A DNA stretch of 8,432 nucleotides, taken from contig JAKFXU010000242.1 of assembly GCA_021731215.1 (NCBI GenBank), positions 1 to 8,432 on the forward strand. The letters run 5' to 3'. This stretch comes from Rhodoferax sp. (GTDB taxonomy: Bacteria; Pseudomonadota; Gammaproteobacteria; Burkholderiales; Burkholderiaceae_C). Position numbers and translations under genes: made by a program. Of the stretch, positions 1 through 7,713 are shown one piece after another (position 1 is the stretch's first letter; each line of letters opens with the position of its first letter). Under the pieces are notes generated by a model. That model had not been told where the DNA came from and made no database searches. It worked only from the letters and a program-made list of their open reading frames with translations.

Positions 1-604
1 AGACCGAACCCATCTCCAGCCCGATCACGCCGGAGCCAATCAGGCCCAATTTTTTGGGCACCGCACCCATGCGCAGTGCGCCATCGTTGGACAGGACCAT
101 TGCCTCATCGAACGGCGTACCCGGCAAGGCCCGCGCCGTGGAGCCAGTGGCCACGACGATCTGCTGGCCCACCAGGGTTTCCTCGGCCGCACCGGCCACC
201 TTGATCTGGTAGCCGCCCTCGACGGCTTGTGCGAAGGAACCCCGACCGTGGAAGAAGCTGACCTTGTTCTTCTTCAACAGGTACTGGATGCCGTCGTTGT
301 TCTGCTTGACCACGGTATCCTTGCGCGCCACCATCCTGGCCAGGTCCAGACTCAGGTCGGAGACTGAAATGCCGTGCTCGGCAAAGTGATGGCTGGCATG
401 GTCAAAATGCTCGGACGACTGCAACAGCGCCTTGCTCGGGATGCAGCCGACGTTGGTGCAGGTACCGCCCAGCGCCGGGCCGCCCTTGCTGTTTTTCCAT
501 TCATCGATGCAGGCCACGTTCATACCCAGTTGCGCGGCACGGATGGCAGCGATGTAGCCACCCGGGCCACCGCCGATGACGATCACGTCGAATTGTTTGA
601 ACAT
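1..604 (-). CDS. lpdA: Dihydrolipoyl dehydrogenase (E3 of 2-oxoglutarate dehydrogenase), partial at the window start
   Basis: This is the FAD-dependent E3 subunit, which reoxidises dihydrolipoyl groups on SucB and passes electrons to NAD+. I translated 201 N-terminal codons by hand. The FAD-binding glycine motif is G11-x-G13-x-x-G16. The redox-active disulfide is C49/C54 in CTNVGC followed by IPSKALL. An ATGS motif lies at 152-155, and the NAD-binding GSGVIG at 190-195 runs to the window edge. About 270 C-terminal residues, with the second half of the NAD domain and the dimerisation domain, are missing because the window ends, not because the gene is broken. The ATG at 604-602 is preceded by AAGGAAACAGC, a clear ribosome binding site overlapping the sucB stop. 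The loop before the cysteines (WKNSKGGPALGG, residues 36-47) is longer than in enterobacterial Lpd, as I recall for betaproteobacterial E3. The 10-nt gap to sucB implies co-transcription and a role in this complex, though sharing with other lipoyl complexes is possible. Confidence 0.96.
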   Translation of the reverse strand, partial: MFKQFDVIVIGGGPGGYIAAIRAAQLGMNVACIDEWKNSKGGPALGGTCTNVGCIPSKALLQSSEHFDHASHHFAEHGISVSDLSLDLARMVARKDTVVKQNNDGIQYLLKKNKVSFFHGRGSFAQAVEGGYQIKVAGAAEETLVGQQIVVATGSTARALPGTPFDEAMVLSNDGALRMGAVPKKLGLIGSGVIGLEMGSV

Positions 605-614
605 GCTGTTTCCT

Positions 615-1862
615 TCAGATGTCAAACAACAAACGGGCCGGGTCTTCCAGCGCTTCCTTCATCGCCACCAGGCCGAGCACCGCCTCGCGGCCGTCGATGA
701 TGCGGTGGTCGTAGCTCATGGCAAGGTAGTTGATGGGCCGCACCACCACCTGGCCGTTTTCCACCACGGCCCGGTCCTTGGTGGCGTGCACCCCCAGAAT
801 GGCCGACTGCGGCGGGTTGATGATGGGGGTGGACAGCATGGAGCCGAACACGCCGCCATTGGAGATGGAGAAGGTGCCACCGGTCATTTCTTCAATGCCG
901 AGCTTGCCGTCACGCGCCTTGGCACCGTACTCGGCAATTTTCTTCTCGATGTCGGCAAAGCTCATTTGATCGGCATTACGCAGAATCGGCACCACCAGGC
1001 CGCGCGGCGACCCGACCGCAATGCCGATGTCAAAGTAGCCGTGGTAGACGATGTCGTTGCCGTCGACCGAGGCATTGAGCACCGGGTATTTTTTGAGCGC
1101 ATGCACTGCGGCCTTGACGAAGAAGCTCATGAAGCCAATCTTGACGCCGTGTTCTTTCTCGAACTTGTCCTGGAAGCGCTTGCGCATTTCCATCACCGGC
1201 GCCATGTTGACCTCGTTGAAGGTGGTCAGAATCGCGTTGGTGGACTGCGACTGCAACAGACGCTCGGCCACGCGGGCGCGCAGGCGGCTCATCGGCACGC
1301 GCTGCTCGGGGCGCTCACCGAGCGCGACGCTGGGGGCGGCCACCTGGGGCAAGAAAGCGGCAACCGGCCGCGCTGGCATGACGGCAGCGGCGACCGCCTT
1401 GGCAGCAGACCCGGACGCCACCGCGCCGAGCACGTCACCCTTGGTGACCCGACCGTCTTTGCCGGTGCCAGGCACGGAGCTGGCCGCGAGCTTGTTATCC
1501 GCCATCAGCTTGGCGGCGGCCGGCATGGCCACGCCGGCCATGGAGACACTGGCGGTGGGGGCCGCCACCTGAGCCGCAATCGCCGCTGGTGCAGCAACGG
1601 GCGCCAGCGCACCGGCCTTGCCCTCGGTGTCAATGCGGGCAATCAATTGTTCGGCCGCCACCGTGGCGCCATCGCCCACCACCAGTTCGACCAGTACACC
1701 AGCGGCGGGCGCCGGCACTTCCAGCACGACTTTGTCAGTTTCGATCTCGATCAGGATTTCGTCGATCGCGACGGTTTCACCCACCATCTTTTTCCACTGC
1801 AGCATGGTCGCCTCAGCCACGGATTCCGACAGTTGCGGAACTTTCACTTCTACGATAGCCAT
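615..1862 (-). CDS. sucB: Dihydrolipoyllysine succinyltransferase (E2 of 2-oxoglutarate dehydrogenase)
   Basis: This 415-residue protein is the core of the complex. Its swinging lipoyl arm takes the succinyl group from SucA and transfers it to CoA. One lipoyl domain spans about 1-78, with the lipoylated lysine K44 in ETDKVV. An Ala/Pro-rich linker leads to the peripheral-subunit-binding domain at about 113-148 ([11 protein letters not shown] through GRVTKGDV). A second Ala-rich linker leads to the catalytic domain from about 188 to the end, with active-site H386 and D390 in DHRIIDG. Length and the single lipoyl domain are typical of SucB rather than of AceF, which often has more than one. I chose the ATG at 1862-1860 because [15 protein letters not shown] is the canonical lipoyl-domain start. 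An in-frame ATG at 1916 would add 18 unrelated residues and would begin inside the stem-loop of the sucA-sucB spacer. The ribosome binding site is weak (GAAAGAA about 6 nt upstream). The gene lies between sucA and lpdA. Confidence 0.97.
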   Translation of the reverse strand: MAIVEVKVPQLSESVAEATMLQWKKMVGETVAIDEILIEIETDKVVLEVPAPAAGVLVELVVGDGATVAAEQLIARIDTEGKAGALAPVAAPAAIAAQVAAPTASVSMAGVAMPAAAKLMADNKLAASSVPGTGKDGRVTKGDVLGAVASGSAAKAVAAAVMPARPVAAFLPQVAAPSVALGERPEQRVPMSRLRARVAERLLQSQSTNAILTTFNEVNMAPVMEMRKRFQDKFEKEHGVKIGFMSFFVKAAVHALKKYPVLNASVDGNDIVYHGYFDIGIAVGSPRGLVVPILRNADQMSFADIEKKIAEYGAKARDGKLGIEEMTGGTFSISNGGVFGSMLSTPIINPPQSAILGVHATKDRAVVENGQVVVRPINYLAMSYDHRIIDGREAVLGLVAMKEALEDPARLLFDI

Positions 1863-1894
1863 ATCAATTCTTTCGGTATGTGTTTTTTCAAGGT

Positions 1895-1926
1895 TGGCGG
1901 CACCGGCCTTGATCACTGTGCCGCCA
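1895..1926 (-). promoter_or_regulatory. Perfect stem-loop in the sucA-sucB spacer
   Basis: Nine-base arms at 1895-1903 and 1918-1926 (TGGCGGCAC and GTGCCGCCA) are perfectly complementary and enclose a 14-nt loop. The stem begins about 22 nt after the sucA stop and ends 32 nt before the sucB start. No T-run follows it on the transcribed strand, where the downstream bases are A-rich, so it does not look like an intrinsic terminator. The placement suits an intercistronic processing or 3'-end stabilising hairpin that could adjust the sucA:sucB ratio. That role is inferred; the inverted repeat itself is directly visible. Confidence 0.6.
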
Positions 1927-1948
1927 TGCTGAAGGAACTCGGTCAGCC

Positions 1949-4849
1949 TTATTTGCTCAGGGCAAAGCCCTTGACCTTGCCAAACGCACCTTCCACCAGC
2001 GCTTTTTGCTGCTCCTGGTGCAGATGCGAGTAACCTACCGCCGGCGAGGCAGAGGCGGCGCGACCAGAATAGCCCAGTTTTTGCCCATCGGTCATGTTCT
2101 CAAAGATGTAATGCTGCACGAAGAACCAGGCCCCCTGGTTCTGCGGCTCATCCTGGCACCACACCAACTCGGTCACATTGGGGTACTTCTTGAGCTCGGC
2201 GGCAAACGCTTTGTGCGGGAACGGATAAAGCTGCTCCACCCGCAGGAGGGCGACGTCATCCGTGCCTTTTTCTTCCCGCTTTTTGACCAGGTCATAGTAG
2301 ACCTTGCCGGAGCAGGCCACCACGCGCTTGACTTTTTCGGCCTTGAGTTCCTTGTGCTCGGGAATGACGGTTTGAAAACCGCCCTTGGTGAACTCCGACA
2401 GCGGCGACGCCGCGTCCTTGGCCCGCAACAACGACTTGGGCGTCAGGATGATCAAGGGCTTGCGAATATTGCGCACCATCTGCCGGCGCAGCAGGTGGAA
2501 AATCTGGCTGGCCGTGGTCGGCTGCACCACCTGCATATTGGTATCGGCACTGAGCTGCATGAAACGCTCCAGCCGCGCCGAGCTGTGCTCCGGGCCCTGG
2601 CCTTCGTAGCCATGCGGCAGCATCATGGTAATGCCATTGACGCGGCCCCATTTCACCTCGCCCGAGGCGATGAACTGGTCGATCACCACCTGGGCGCCAT
2701 TGACGAAATCGCCAAACTGGGCTTCCCAGATCACCAGCGTGTTGGGGTCGTTCGAGGCATAGCCGTATTCAAATGCCAGCACCGCTTCTTCCGACAGGAT
2801 GGAGTCAATCACCACGAACGGTGCCTGCCCGTCCGCCACGTGTTGTAGCGGTGTATAGATGCCTTCGTCAAACTTTTCACGATTCTGGTCGTGAATCACG
2901 GCATGCCGGTGGGTGAACGTGCCGCGGCCACAATCCTCACCGCTCAGGCGCACCGGGTAGCCGCTGGCCACCAGCGAGGCAAACGCCATGTGTTCGCCCA
3001 TGCCCCAGTCGACCGGGATGTCGCCACGTCCCATGGCGGCGCGGTCGTCATACACTTTTCGCACCAACTGGTGCGGCGTAATATTGGCTGGCAGGGTGGT
3101 CATCCGCTCCGCCAAGCGTTTCCACTCGGCCATCGGAATCGCGGTATCACCGACGTCGGTCCATTTCTTGCCAATGTAGGGCGTCCAGTCCACCGCGTAC
3201 TTGCTCTTGAAATTGGTCAGCACCGGATCGACCGTATGGACACCGGCGTCCATCGCCGCGCGGTAGGCCCGCACCATCTCATCACCGAGCTCCGCACCCA
3301 AGCCCTGCGCCGCCAGCTTGTCGGCGTACAGACGGCGGGTACCGGGGTGCTGCGCGATTTTCTTGTACATCAGCGGCTGGGTCAGCGCCGGCGTGTCCTG
3401 CTCGTTATGCCCCAACTTGCGGAAGCAGATGATGTCGACCACCACGTCCTTGCGGAACTCCAGGCGGAACTCCAGCGCCAGTTGGGTGGCCAGCACCACG
3501 GCCTCGGGGTCATCTGCGTTCACATGCAGCACCGGCGACTCGATCATCTTGACGATGTCGGTGCAGTACAGGGATGAGCGGGTGTCGCGCGGATCGCTGG
3601 TGGTGAAACCAATCTGGTTGTTGATCACGATGTGCACGGTACCGCCGGTGGAGTAGCCACGGGTCTCGGCCAGTGCCAGCGTTTCCATCACCACGCCCTG
3701 TCCGGCAAAGGCGGCGTCGCCGTGCACCAGCACCGGCAACACCTGCTTGCCGTGTGGGTCGCCGCGTCGATCCATGCGGGCCCGCACCGAGCCCTCCACC
3801 ACCGGGTTGACGATCTCCAGATGCGATGGATTGAAGGCCAGGGTCAGGTGCACCGGCCCGCCGGGACTGGACACATCAGAGCTGAAGCCCTGGTGGTATT
3901 TCACGTCACCGCTGGGCAGTTCTGCCGGGGCGGTGTGGTCGAATTCGGCAAACAGATCGGCCGGCATCTTGCCCAGCGAGTTCACCAGCACGTTAAGGCG
4001 GCCGCGGTGGGCCATGCCAATCACGATCTCCTGCACCCCTTTGGCGCCGGCCATTTGAATCAGCTCGTCCAGGGAGGCGATGAAGCTCTCGCCGCCTTCG
4101 AGCGAAAAGCGCTTTTGCCCGACGTACCTGGTGTGCAAGAAGCGCTCCAGCCCCTCGGCCGCCGTCAAACGGTTCAGGATGTGCTTTTGTTTGTCCGCTG
4201 TGAAAGTGGGTTTGCTGCGGATGGACTCCAACTTTTGCTGCCACCAGCGCTTTTGGTTCTGGTCCGTGGTGTACATGTACTCCGCGCCAAGCGTGCCGCA
4301 ATAGGTCTGGTGCAACGCGTTCATCAATTCGCGCAGGCTCATGGTCTCGCGACCAAAGAAGGTGTTGCTGGTGTCGAACACCGCTTCCTGATCGGCATCG
4401 CTGAAGCCATAAAACGAGGGCTCGAGCTCTGGAATTTTCTCGCGCTCGGTGCGCTTCAGGGGGTCCAGATCAGCCCAGCGCGCGCCGACATTGCGGTAGG
4501 CGGCAATCAGTTGCTGCACCGCAGTGCGCTTGCGACCCATCTCGGCATCGACACTGGCCAGCACCACTTTGGTGCCCCCATGTTTGGCACGATCGGCAAA
4601 AGCATTGATGACCGGCAGATGGGGAACGTCACGGGCGTTGCTGCCGTCCACGGCCGGCACATTTTGCAACGCATCGAAATAATCACGCCAGTTGTCCGGC
4701 ACGCTGCCGGGATTGGCCAGGTAGTTCTCGTACATCTCTTCGACGTACGGTGCGTTGCCGCCAAAAAGGTAGGTGTTGGCCTGATAGGCTTGGTACACAG
4801 ACGACGCCGACGAAGTCGGATGGGCGCCCTGGGACGTAGTCTCACTCAT
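1949..4849 (-). CDS. sucA: 2-oxoglutarate dehydrogenase E1 component (thiamine diphosphate-dependent)
   Basis: This 966-residue enzyme decarboxylates 2-oxoglutarate and succinylates the lipoyl group on SucB, the entry step of the complex. The N-terminal segment at about 18-60 ([19 protein letters not shown]) is the short E1o arm that in this family contacts E2. The conserved [10 protein letters not shown] is at 281-290 and NPSHLE at 340-345. The thiamine diphosphate/Mg motif starts at GDAAFAGQG (377-385) and ends at NNQIG (410-414). The transketolase-like pyrimidine domain spans about 610-810 (GEDCGRGTF at 637-645, [16 protein letters not shown] at 746-761). The C-terminal domain carries [10 protein letters not shown] at 897-906. 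Length matches bacterial SucA (about 930-970). ATG at 4849-4847 has GGAGGT about 9 nt upstream, a strong ribosome binding site. It is the first gene of the sucA-sucB-lpdA operon, after a 182-nt spacer from prpE. No frameshift or missing catalytic residue is seen. Confidence 0.98.
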   Translation of the reverse strand: MSETTSQGAHPTSSASSVYQAYQANTYLFGGNAPYVEEMYENYLANPGSVPDNWRDYFDALQNVPAVDGSNARDVPHLPVINAFADRAKHGGTKVVLASVDAEMGRKRTAVQQLIAAYRNVGARWADLDPLKRTEREKIPELEPSFYGFSDADQEAVFDTSNTFFGRETMSLRELMNALHQTYCGTLGAEYMYTTDQNQKRWWQQKLESIRSKPTFTADKQKHILNRLTAAEGLERFLHTRYVGQKRFSLEGGESFIASLDELIQMAGAKGVQEIVIGMAHRGRLNVLVNSLGKMPADLFAEFDHTAPAELPSGDVKYHQGFSSDVSSPGGPVHLTLAFNPSHLEIVNPVVEGSVRARMDRRGDPHGKQVLPVLVHGDAAFAGQGVVMETLALAETRGYSTGGTVHIVINNQIGFTTSDPRDTRSSLYCTDIVKMIESPVLHVNADDPEAVVLATQLALEFRLEFRKDVVVDIICFRKLGHNEQDTPALTQPLMYKKIAQHPGTRRLYADKLAAQGLGAELGDEMVRAYRAAMDAGVHTVDPVLTNFKSKYAVDWTPYIGKKWTDVGDTAIPMAEWKRLAERMTTLPANITPHQLVRKVYDDRAAMGRGDIPVDWGMGEHMAFASLVASGYPVRLSGEDCGRGTFTHRHAVIHDQNREKFDEGIYTPLQHVADGQAPFVVIDSILSEEAVLAFEYGYASNDPNTLVIWEAQFGDFVNGAQVVIDQFIASGEVKWGRVNGITMMLPHGYEGQGPEHSSARLERFMQLSADTNMQVVQPTTASQIFHLLRRQMVRNIRKPLIILTPKSLLRAKDAASPLSEFTKGGFQTVIPEHKELKAEKVKRVVACSGKVYYDLVKKREEKGTDDVALLRVEQLYPFPHKAFAAELKKYPNVTELVWCQDEPQNQGAWFFVQHYIFENMTDGQKLGYSGRAASASPAVGYSHLHQEQQKALVEGAFGKVKGFALSK

Positions 4850-4864
4850 TTTCCGCTGACCTCC

Positions 4865-4881
4865 GTTCCCCTGCAGGGAAC
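4865..4881 (-). promoter_or_regulatory. Hairpin directly upstream of the sucA Shine-Dalgarno
   Basis: Six-base arms at 4865-4870 (GTTCCC) and 4876-4881 (GGGAAC) flank a 5-nt loop. The core also contains the 10-base palindrome CCCTGCAGGG. In the mRNA this stem ends immediately before the GGAGGT ribosome binding site of sucA, which remains outside the stem. It could influence ribosome access or leader stability, or be a DNA dyad. No function can be assigned from sequence alone. Confidence 0.4.
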
Positions 4882-4888
4882 ATTAGCT

Positions 4889-4913
4889 GGTTAAAGCTGC
4901 TGATTGATTAACC
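4889..4913. promoter_or_regulatory. Inverted repeat in the sucA leader, possible operator
   Basis: GGTTAA at 4889-4894 and TTAACC at 4908-4913 form a perfect 6-bp inverted repeat with arm centres 19 bp apart. It lies in an AT-richer patch 40-65 bp before the sucA start. The geometry would suit a dimeric regulator, but a 6-bp repeat with a 13-bp gap is close to what chance allows in a spacer this size. I could not identify a convincing -35/-10 pair for sucA nearby, although a promoter in this spacer is expected. Confidence 0.25.
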
Positions 4914-4992
4914 TTCCGCGTCCCGGCTGAACCGTTTGGCGGATGCGACTGCGGCGCTGGAAGGGCCTAGTAACGGGCCCAATTGTGCCACT

Positions 4993-5016
4993 AAAAAACG
5001 CGGCTAAAAAATGCCG
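4993..5016 (-). terminator. Weak terminator-like element after prpE
   Basis: Beginning 15 nt past the prpE stop, the transcript would read CGGC, an 8-nt loop made mostly of U, then GCCG, then two bases and a run of six U (4998-4993). The stem has only four GC pairs. A second T6 run forms the loop, giving two copies of TTTTTTAG. This may attenuate read-through from prpE into sucA, but the short stem makes strong termination unlikely. Confidence 0.3.
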
Positions 5017-5031
5017 ACCTCCGGTGCCATG

Positions 5032-6927
5032 CTAAACCGCCATCAGATCCTTGATCTGTTGTAGCGCGGCCGGGTCATCCATGGTCGTTAGATCGCCCGG
5101 ATCGCGCCCTTCACAGACCGCCTGCACCGCCCGGCGCAGCAGCTTGCCACTGCGGGTTTTGGGCAGGATCGTGACAAAGCGCACGCGCGCTGGTCGCGCC
5201 ACCGCACCCAGATCCCGGTCCACCATTTTCATGATTTCACCTTCGAGCTTGAGGCGTGCGGCTTCATCGCCGATCAGACTGGCGTCTTTCACCACGGCAA
5301 ATGCCATCGCGACCTGGCCCTTGAGCTGATCGGCCACACCCACCACCGCCACCTCGGCCACGTTAGGGTGAGCCGAGATGCTCTCTTCAATCTCGCGCGT
5401 GCCAAGGCGGTGCCCGGCCACATTGATGACGTCGTCGGTGCGGCCCAGGATGAAAAAGTAGCCATCGGCATCGCGGATACCCCAGTCGAAGGTGCTGTAA
5501 ACCATTCTCCCCGGCACGCTGGACCAGTAAGTCTTGACGAAGCGCTCGTCGTCGCGCCACACGGTTTGCATGCAGCCCGGCGGCAGCGGGCCTTCGATGG
5601 CGACCACGCCTTTCTGGTTGGGGCCGGTCAACTCCAAGCCGGTCTGGTCGTCGAGCAACTTGACGTTGTAACCATAGACCGCCTTGCCGGGTGAACCGAA
5701 CTTGGTGGGCGCCTGTTCCACTCCATTGCAAAGAGAAAGAATCGGCCAGCCGGTCTCGGTCTGCCAGTAATTGTCGATGATGGGTTTGCCCAGCCCCTGG
5801 CTGATCCACTGGGCGGTAGGTTCGTCCAGCGGCTCGCCGGCCAGGAACAGCGCGCGCAGGCTGGAGAGGTCGTATTGGGTCAGCAAGGCCGGGTCCTGCT
5901 TCTTCAGCACCCGCACCGCCGTGGGCGCGCTGAACATCACGGCGACTTTGTATTTCTCCACCAGACTCCACCAGATGCCGCCGTCCGGACGTGTGGGCAG
6001 GCCCTCGTACATGAGGGTGGCCATGCCGGCAATCAGCGGGCCGTAGATGATGTAGCTGTGGCCCACCACCCAGCCGATGTCGCTGGTGGAAAAATAAGTT
6101 TCGCCCGCCTTGCCGCAGTAGATGTACTTCATGCTGGCGGCCAATGCCACGGCGTAGCCGCCGGTATCGCGCTGCACGCCTTTGGGCTTGCCGGTGGTGC
6201 CGCTGGTGTAGAGCGTGTAGCTCGGATGCGTGGCCTCGACCCACTCGCACGGCACCACCGTGGTCAGGTGTTTTTGCCGCAAGGCGCCCCACAAATGGTC
6301 GCGCCCCGCCACCCAATCCATCGCGCTCAACCCACGATCGACCAGCAGCACGGCCTCGGGTTGGTAGCTTGACAGGCGAATCGCCTCGTCCAGCAAGGGC
6401 TTGTAGGCCACCGCTTTGCCGCCGCGCGAACCGGCGTCGGCGCTGATGATCAAGCTAGGTTGCGCATCCTCGATACGCGAGGCCAGCGAGCCCGAGGCAA
6501 AACCACCAAACACCACCGAGTGGATCGCACCAATGCGCGTACACGCCAGCATGGCGAACGCGGCCTCGGCAACCATCGGCATGTAAATCAACACCCGATC
6601 CCCTTTTTGCACCCCCAACTCTTTGAATGCGGCCGCCATGCGCTGCACTTCAGCATGCAGTTCGCGAAAGGAATAAACCTTTTCCTGGTTGGTCTCGGTG
6701 GAGACAAAAATCAGCGCCGCCTGTTCGGCTCGGTCTTTGAGGTGGCGGTCGACCGCGTTATGGCACAGGTTGGTGGTACCCCCGACGAACCACTTGGCAA
6801 ACGGCGGATTGCTGTAGTCGCAAATTTGTTGCGGCGGGGTTTGCCAATCAACCAGTTGCGCCTGTTCGGCCCAGAAGGCATCGGGCTCGGCGATCGAGCG
6901 ACGGTGGAATTCAGCATAGGTCGTCAT
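5032..6927 (-). CDS. prpE: Propionate-CoA ligase (propionyl-CoA synthetase)
   Basis: This 631-residue enzyme of the ANL superfamily activates propionate to propionyl-CoA through a propionyl-adenylate. The AMP-binding P-loop YTSGTTGKPKG is at 240-250, the A5 motif YWQTETG at 387-393, and the hinge/A8 region GRTDDVINVAGHRLGTREIE at 495-514. The catalytic lysine of the mobile C-terminal domain is K595 in PKTRSGKLLRR, the site that protein acetyltransferases modify in this family. YWQTETGWP favours PrpE, since acetyl-CoA synthetase usually has WWQTETGG there. The length of about 630 also fits PrpE. I chose ATG at 6927-6925: it has GGAGA about 7 nt upstream and gives the MTTYAEFHRRS start. An in-frame ATG at 6957 adds ten residues but lies upstream of the start site of the predicted promoter. 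The gene is flanked by a hydrolase gene 103 nt upstream and sucA downstream. Activity on other short acyl substrates is possible. Confidence 0.94.
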   Translation of the reverse strand: MTTYAEFHRRSIAEPDAFWAEQAQLVDWQTPPQQICDYSNPPFAKWFVGGTTNLCHNAVDRHLKDRAEQAALIFVSTETNQEKVYSFRELHAEVQRMAAAFKELGVQKGDRVLIYMPMVAEAAFAMLACTRIGAIHSVVFGGFASGSLASRIEDAQPSLIISADAGSRGGKAVAYKPLLDEAIRLSSYQPEAVLLVDRGLSAMDWVAGRDHLWGALRQKHLTTVVPCEWVEATHPSYTLYTSGTTGKPKGVQRDTGGYAVALAASMKYIYCGKAGETYFSTSDIGWVVGHSYIIYGPLIAGMATLMYEGLPTRPDGGIWWSLVEKYKVAVMFSAPTAVRVLKKQDPALLTQYDLSSLRALFLAGEPLDEPTAQWISQGLGKPIIDNYWQTETGWPILSLCNGVEQAPTKFGSPGKAVYGYNVKLLDDQTGLELTGPNQKGVVAIEGPLPPGCMQTVWRDDERFVKTYWSSVPGRMVYSTFDWGIRDADGYFFILGRTDDVINVAGHRLGTREIEESISAHPNVAEVAVVGVADQLKGQVAMAFAVVKDASLIGDEAARLKLEGEIMKMVDRDLGAVARPARVRFVTILPKTRSGKLLRRAVQAVCEGRDPGDLTTMDDPAALQQIKDLMAV

Positions 6928-6959
6928 TGTTGTGTCTCCAGTCGGGTCCGTGAACATAA

Positions 6960-6987
6960 TTTATAATTATCCGCAATCAGCTTGCAG
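6960..6987 (-). promoter_or_regulatory. prpE: Candidate sigma-70 promoter of prpE
   Basis: On the minus strand CTGCAA (6987-6982) is followed after 16 bp by TATAAA (6965-6960), within a strongly AT-rich patch (6956-6970) unlike the surrounding GC-rich DNA. Transcription would start near 6953, giving a leader of about 25 nt that includes the GGAGA ribosome binding site and supports the 6927 start. The -35 match is only moderate. Confidence 0.4.
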
Positions 6988-7025
6988 CAGCCTGACTTGC
7001 CAAAAAAATGCAGCAGCGGCTTGCC
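6983..7025. repeat. Two-copy composite direct repeat upstream of prpE
   Basis: TGCAGCAGC-N4-CTTGCC at 6983-7001 and TGCAGCAGC-N2-CTTGCC at 7009-7025 are two same-orientation copies 26 bp apart, separated by a run of seven A. One copy covers the candidate -35 of prpE; the other forms the hairpin of the terminator-like element. They could be paired regulator sites or a small local duplication. Confidence 0.45.
7002..7024 (-). terminator. Probable intrinsic terminator of the isochorismatase-family gene
   Basis: Starting 7 nt after the stop codon at 7031, the transcript forms GCAAGC-CGCT-GCTGC, a five-pair GC-rich stem with one bulged A and a 4-nt loop. One A and then seven U (7008-7002) follow. 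The stem is short, but the position and the U-run are right. It would separate the hydrolase gene from prpE, consistent with prpE having its own promoter. Confidence 0.45.
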
Positions 7026-7030
7026 GTGAC

Positions 7031-7633
7031 TTACTTGATCAGCGCCTGAACCGACTTGAACGCCGGGTGCTCGGCGCTGCGCAGCCATTCAAAGGCCACC
7101 ATCTCGGTCGTCACCAGCTCGGCACCGGCACCAGCCAGGCGATCAAACGCCGCGTCCCGATTGCGCTCGGTGCGCGAGCCGCAGGCGTCGGTCACGACCC
7201 AGACCTCAAACTCATCTTCCAGCAAATCGAGTGCGGTTTGCAGCAGGCAGACATGAGCCTCGCAGCCGGCGATCAGCACCGTATTGCGCTCCGCCGCGCT
7301 TGCAACGGGCTTCTGCAGGTGTTTGGGCAAACTGCGGGCATTGCCGGTCACCGGTTTGGCAGGCGGGCGCAGCCACTCGCCCAGGCCCTCCTCCACGCCG
7401 CTGAAATGCATTTTGCTCAAGGTCTGGGCACACAGCGCCCGAAGCTCGGCCACGTTCTCACCCAGTTTGGACGGGTTTTGCTCAGTCCCCCAAACCGGCA
7501 CCGCCATCAGGCGCGCCAGTTGCCCCAGGCGCACGGCATTGGCCAGCACCCAATCGCTTTCAAAAATGACAGGCAACAGGCGGGTTTGATAGTCCACCAG
7601 GACGAGTTGGGATTGGGCGGCATCGAGCAACAT
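7031..7633 (-). CDS. Isochorismatase-family cysteine hydrolase, substrate unknown
   Basis: This is a 200-residue cytosolic alpha/beta hydrolase of the isochorismatase-like superfamily, which includes nicotinamidases, isochorismatases, N-carbamoylsarcosine amidases and YcaC-like proteins. The catalytic triad of the fold is complete: D14 in LVDYQ, K74 in SKMHFS and nucleophile C129 in GCEAHVC, with the usual E-x cis-peptide position just before it. Residues 143-151 (EVWVVTDAC) form the following core strand, where related proteins carry DAC. The length is normal for a single-domain member. I see no nicotinamidase-type metal-binding DxHxxxH cluster, so nicotinamide is a less likely substrate. 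ATG at 7633-7631 has only a weak ribosome binding site (AGAAAG). It follows acuI after an 80-nt gap and precedes prpE. The position beside two propionyl-CoA genes does not by itself define its substrate. Confidence 0.85.
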   Translation of the reverse strand: MLLDAAQSQLVLVDYQTRLLPVIFESDWVLANAVRLGQLARLMAVPVWGTEQNPSKLGENVAELRALCAQTLSKMHFSGVEEGLGEWLRPPAKPVTGNARSLPKHLQKPVASAAERNTVLIAGCEAHVCLLQTALDLLEDEFEVWVVTDACGSRTERNRDAAFDRLAGAGAELVTTEMVAFEWLRSAEHPAFKSVQALIK

Positions 7634-7713
7634 GGCAAACTTTCTGGGGAGGTTGGGCTATTTCGGGCAATTGCTAATTAAACCGCAGGTGTCGGGGCCA
7701 GTCCGAAGCCCGC
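7634..7713. other. Spacer between acuI and the hydrolase gene
   Basis: The 80-nt gap holds an AT-rich patch (7668-7684) containing the palindromes GCAATTGC (7667-7674) and TAATTA (7675-7680). This could be part of a promoter or operator for the hydrolase gene, but I find no -35 at acceptable spacing. A four-pair GCCC/GGGC stem at 7708-7721 overlaps the acuI stop and lacks a T-run, so it is not called a terminator. Confidence 0.25.

Noticed and set aside
1..604. lpdA as a truncated pseudogene
   Set aside because: The frame is open and motif-perfect up to the window edge. The missing C-terminus is simply outside the window.
1863..1916. An 18-residue N-terminal extension of SucB starting at 1916
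   Set aside because: The extra residues do not resemble a lipoyl domain, and the start codon lies inside the spacer hairpin. The ATG at 1862 gives the canonical SucB N-terminus.
576..2033. A 485-codon open frame on the plus strand opposite sucB
   Set aside because: It lies antisense to a well-supported gene with lipoyl and catalytic motifs, its translation is His/Arg/Gly-rich with no recognisable domain, and it crosses gene boundaries. Long antisense frames are expected in GC-rich coding DNA.
3632..4894. A 420-codon open frame on the plus strand opposite the 5' half of sucA
   Set aside because: It is antisense to sucA, low in plausible domain content, and shows no ribosome binding site or promoter that would support it. 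Codon bias of sucA explains it.
4985..5029. Two TGGCAC elements on the minus strand resembling sigma-54 -24 boxes
   Set aside because: Neither has GC at the required spacing from its GG (GG-N10-GC), so they do not form a sigma-54 promoter.
5387..6316. A 309-codon minus-strand frame inside prpE
   Set aside because: It overlaps prpE on the same strand in another frame, lacks any recognisable domain and is Arg/Gly/His-rich, which marks it as a frame shadow.
6928..6957. A ten-residue N-terminal extension of PrpE starting at 6957
   Set aside because: The ATG at 6927 has a good GGAGA ribosome binding site and the usual PrpE start. The 6957 codon sits at the edge of the AT-rich promoter patch, upstream of the likely transcript start.
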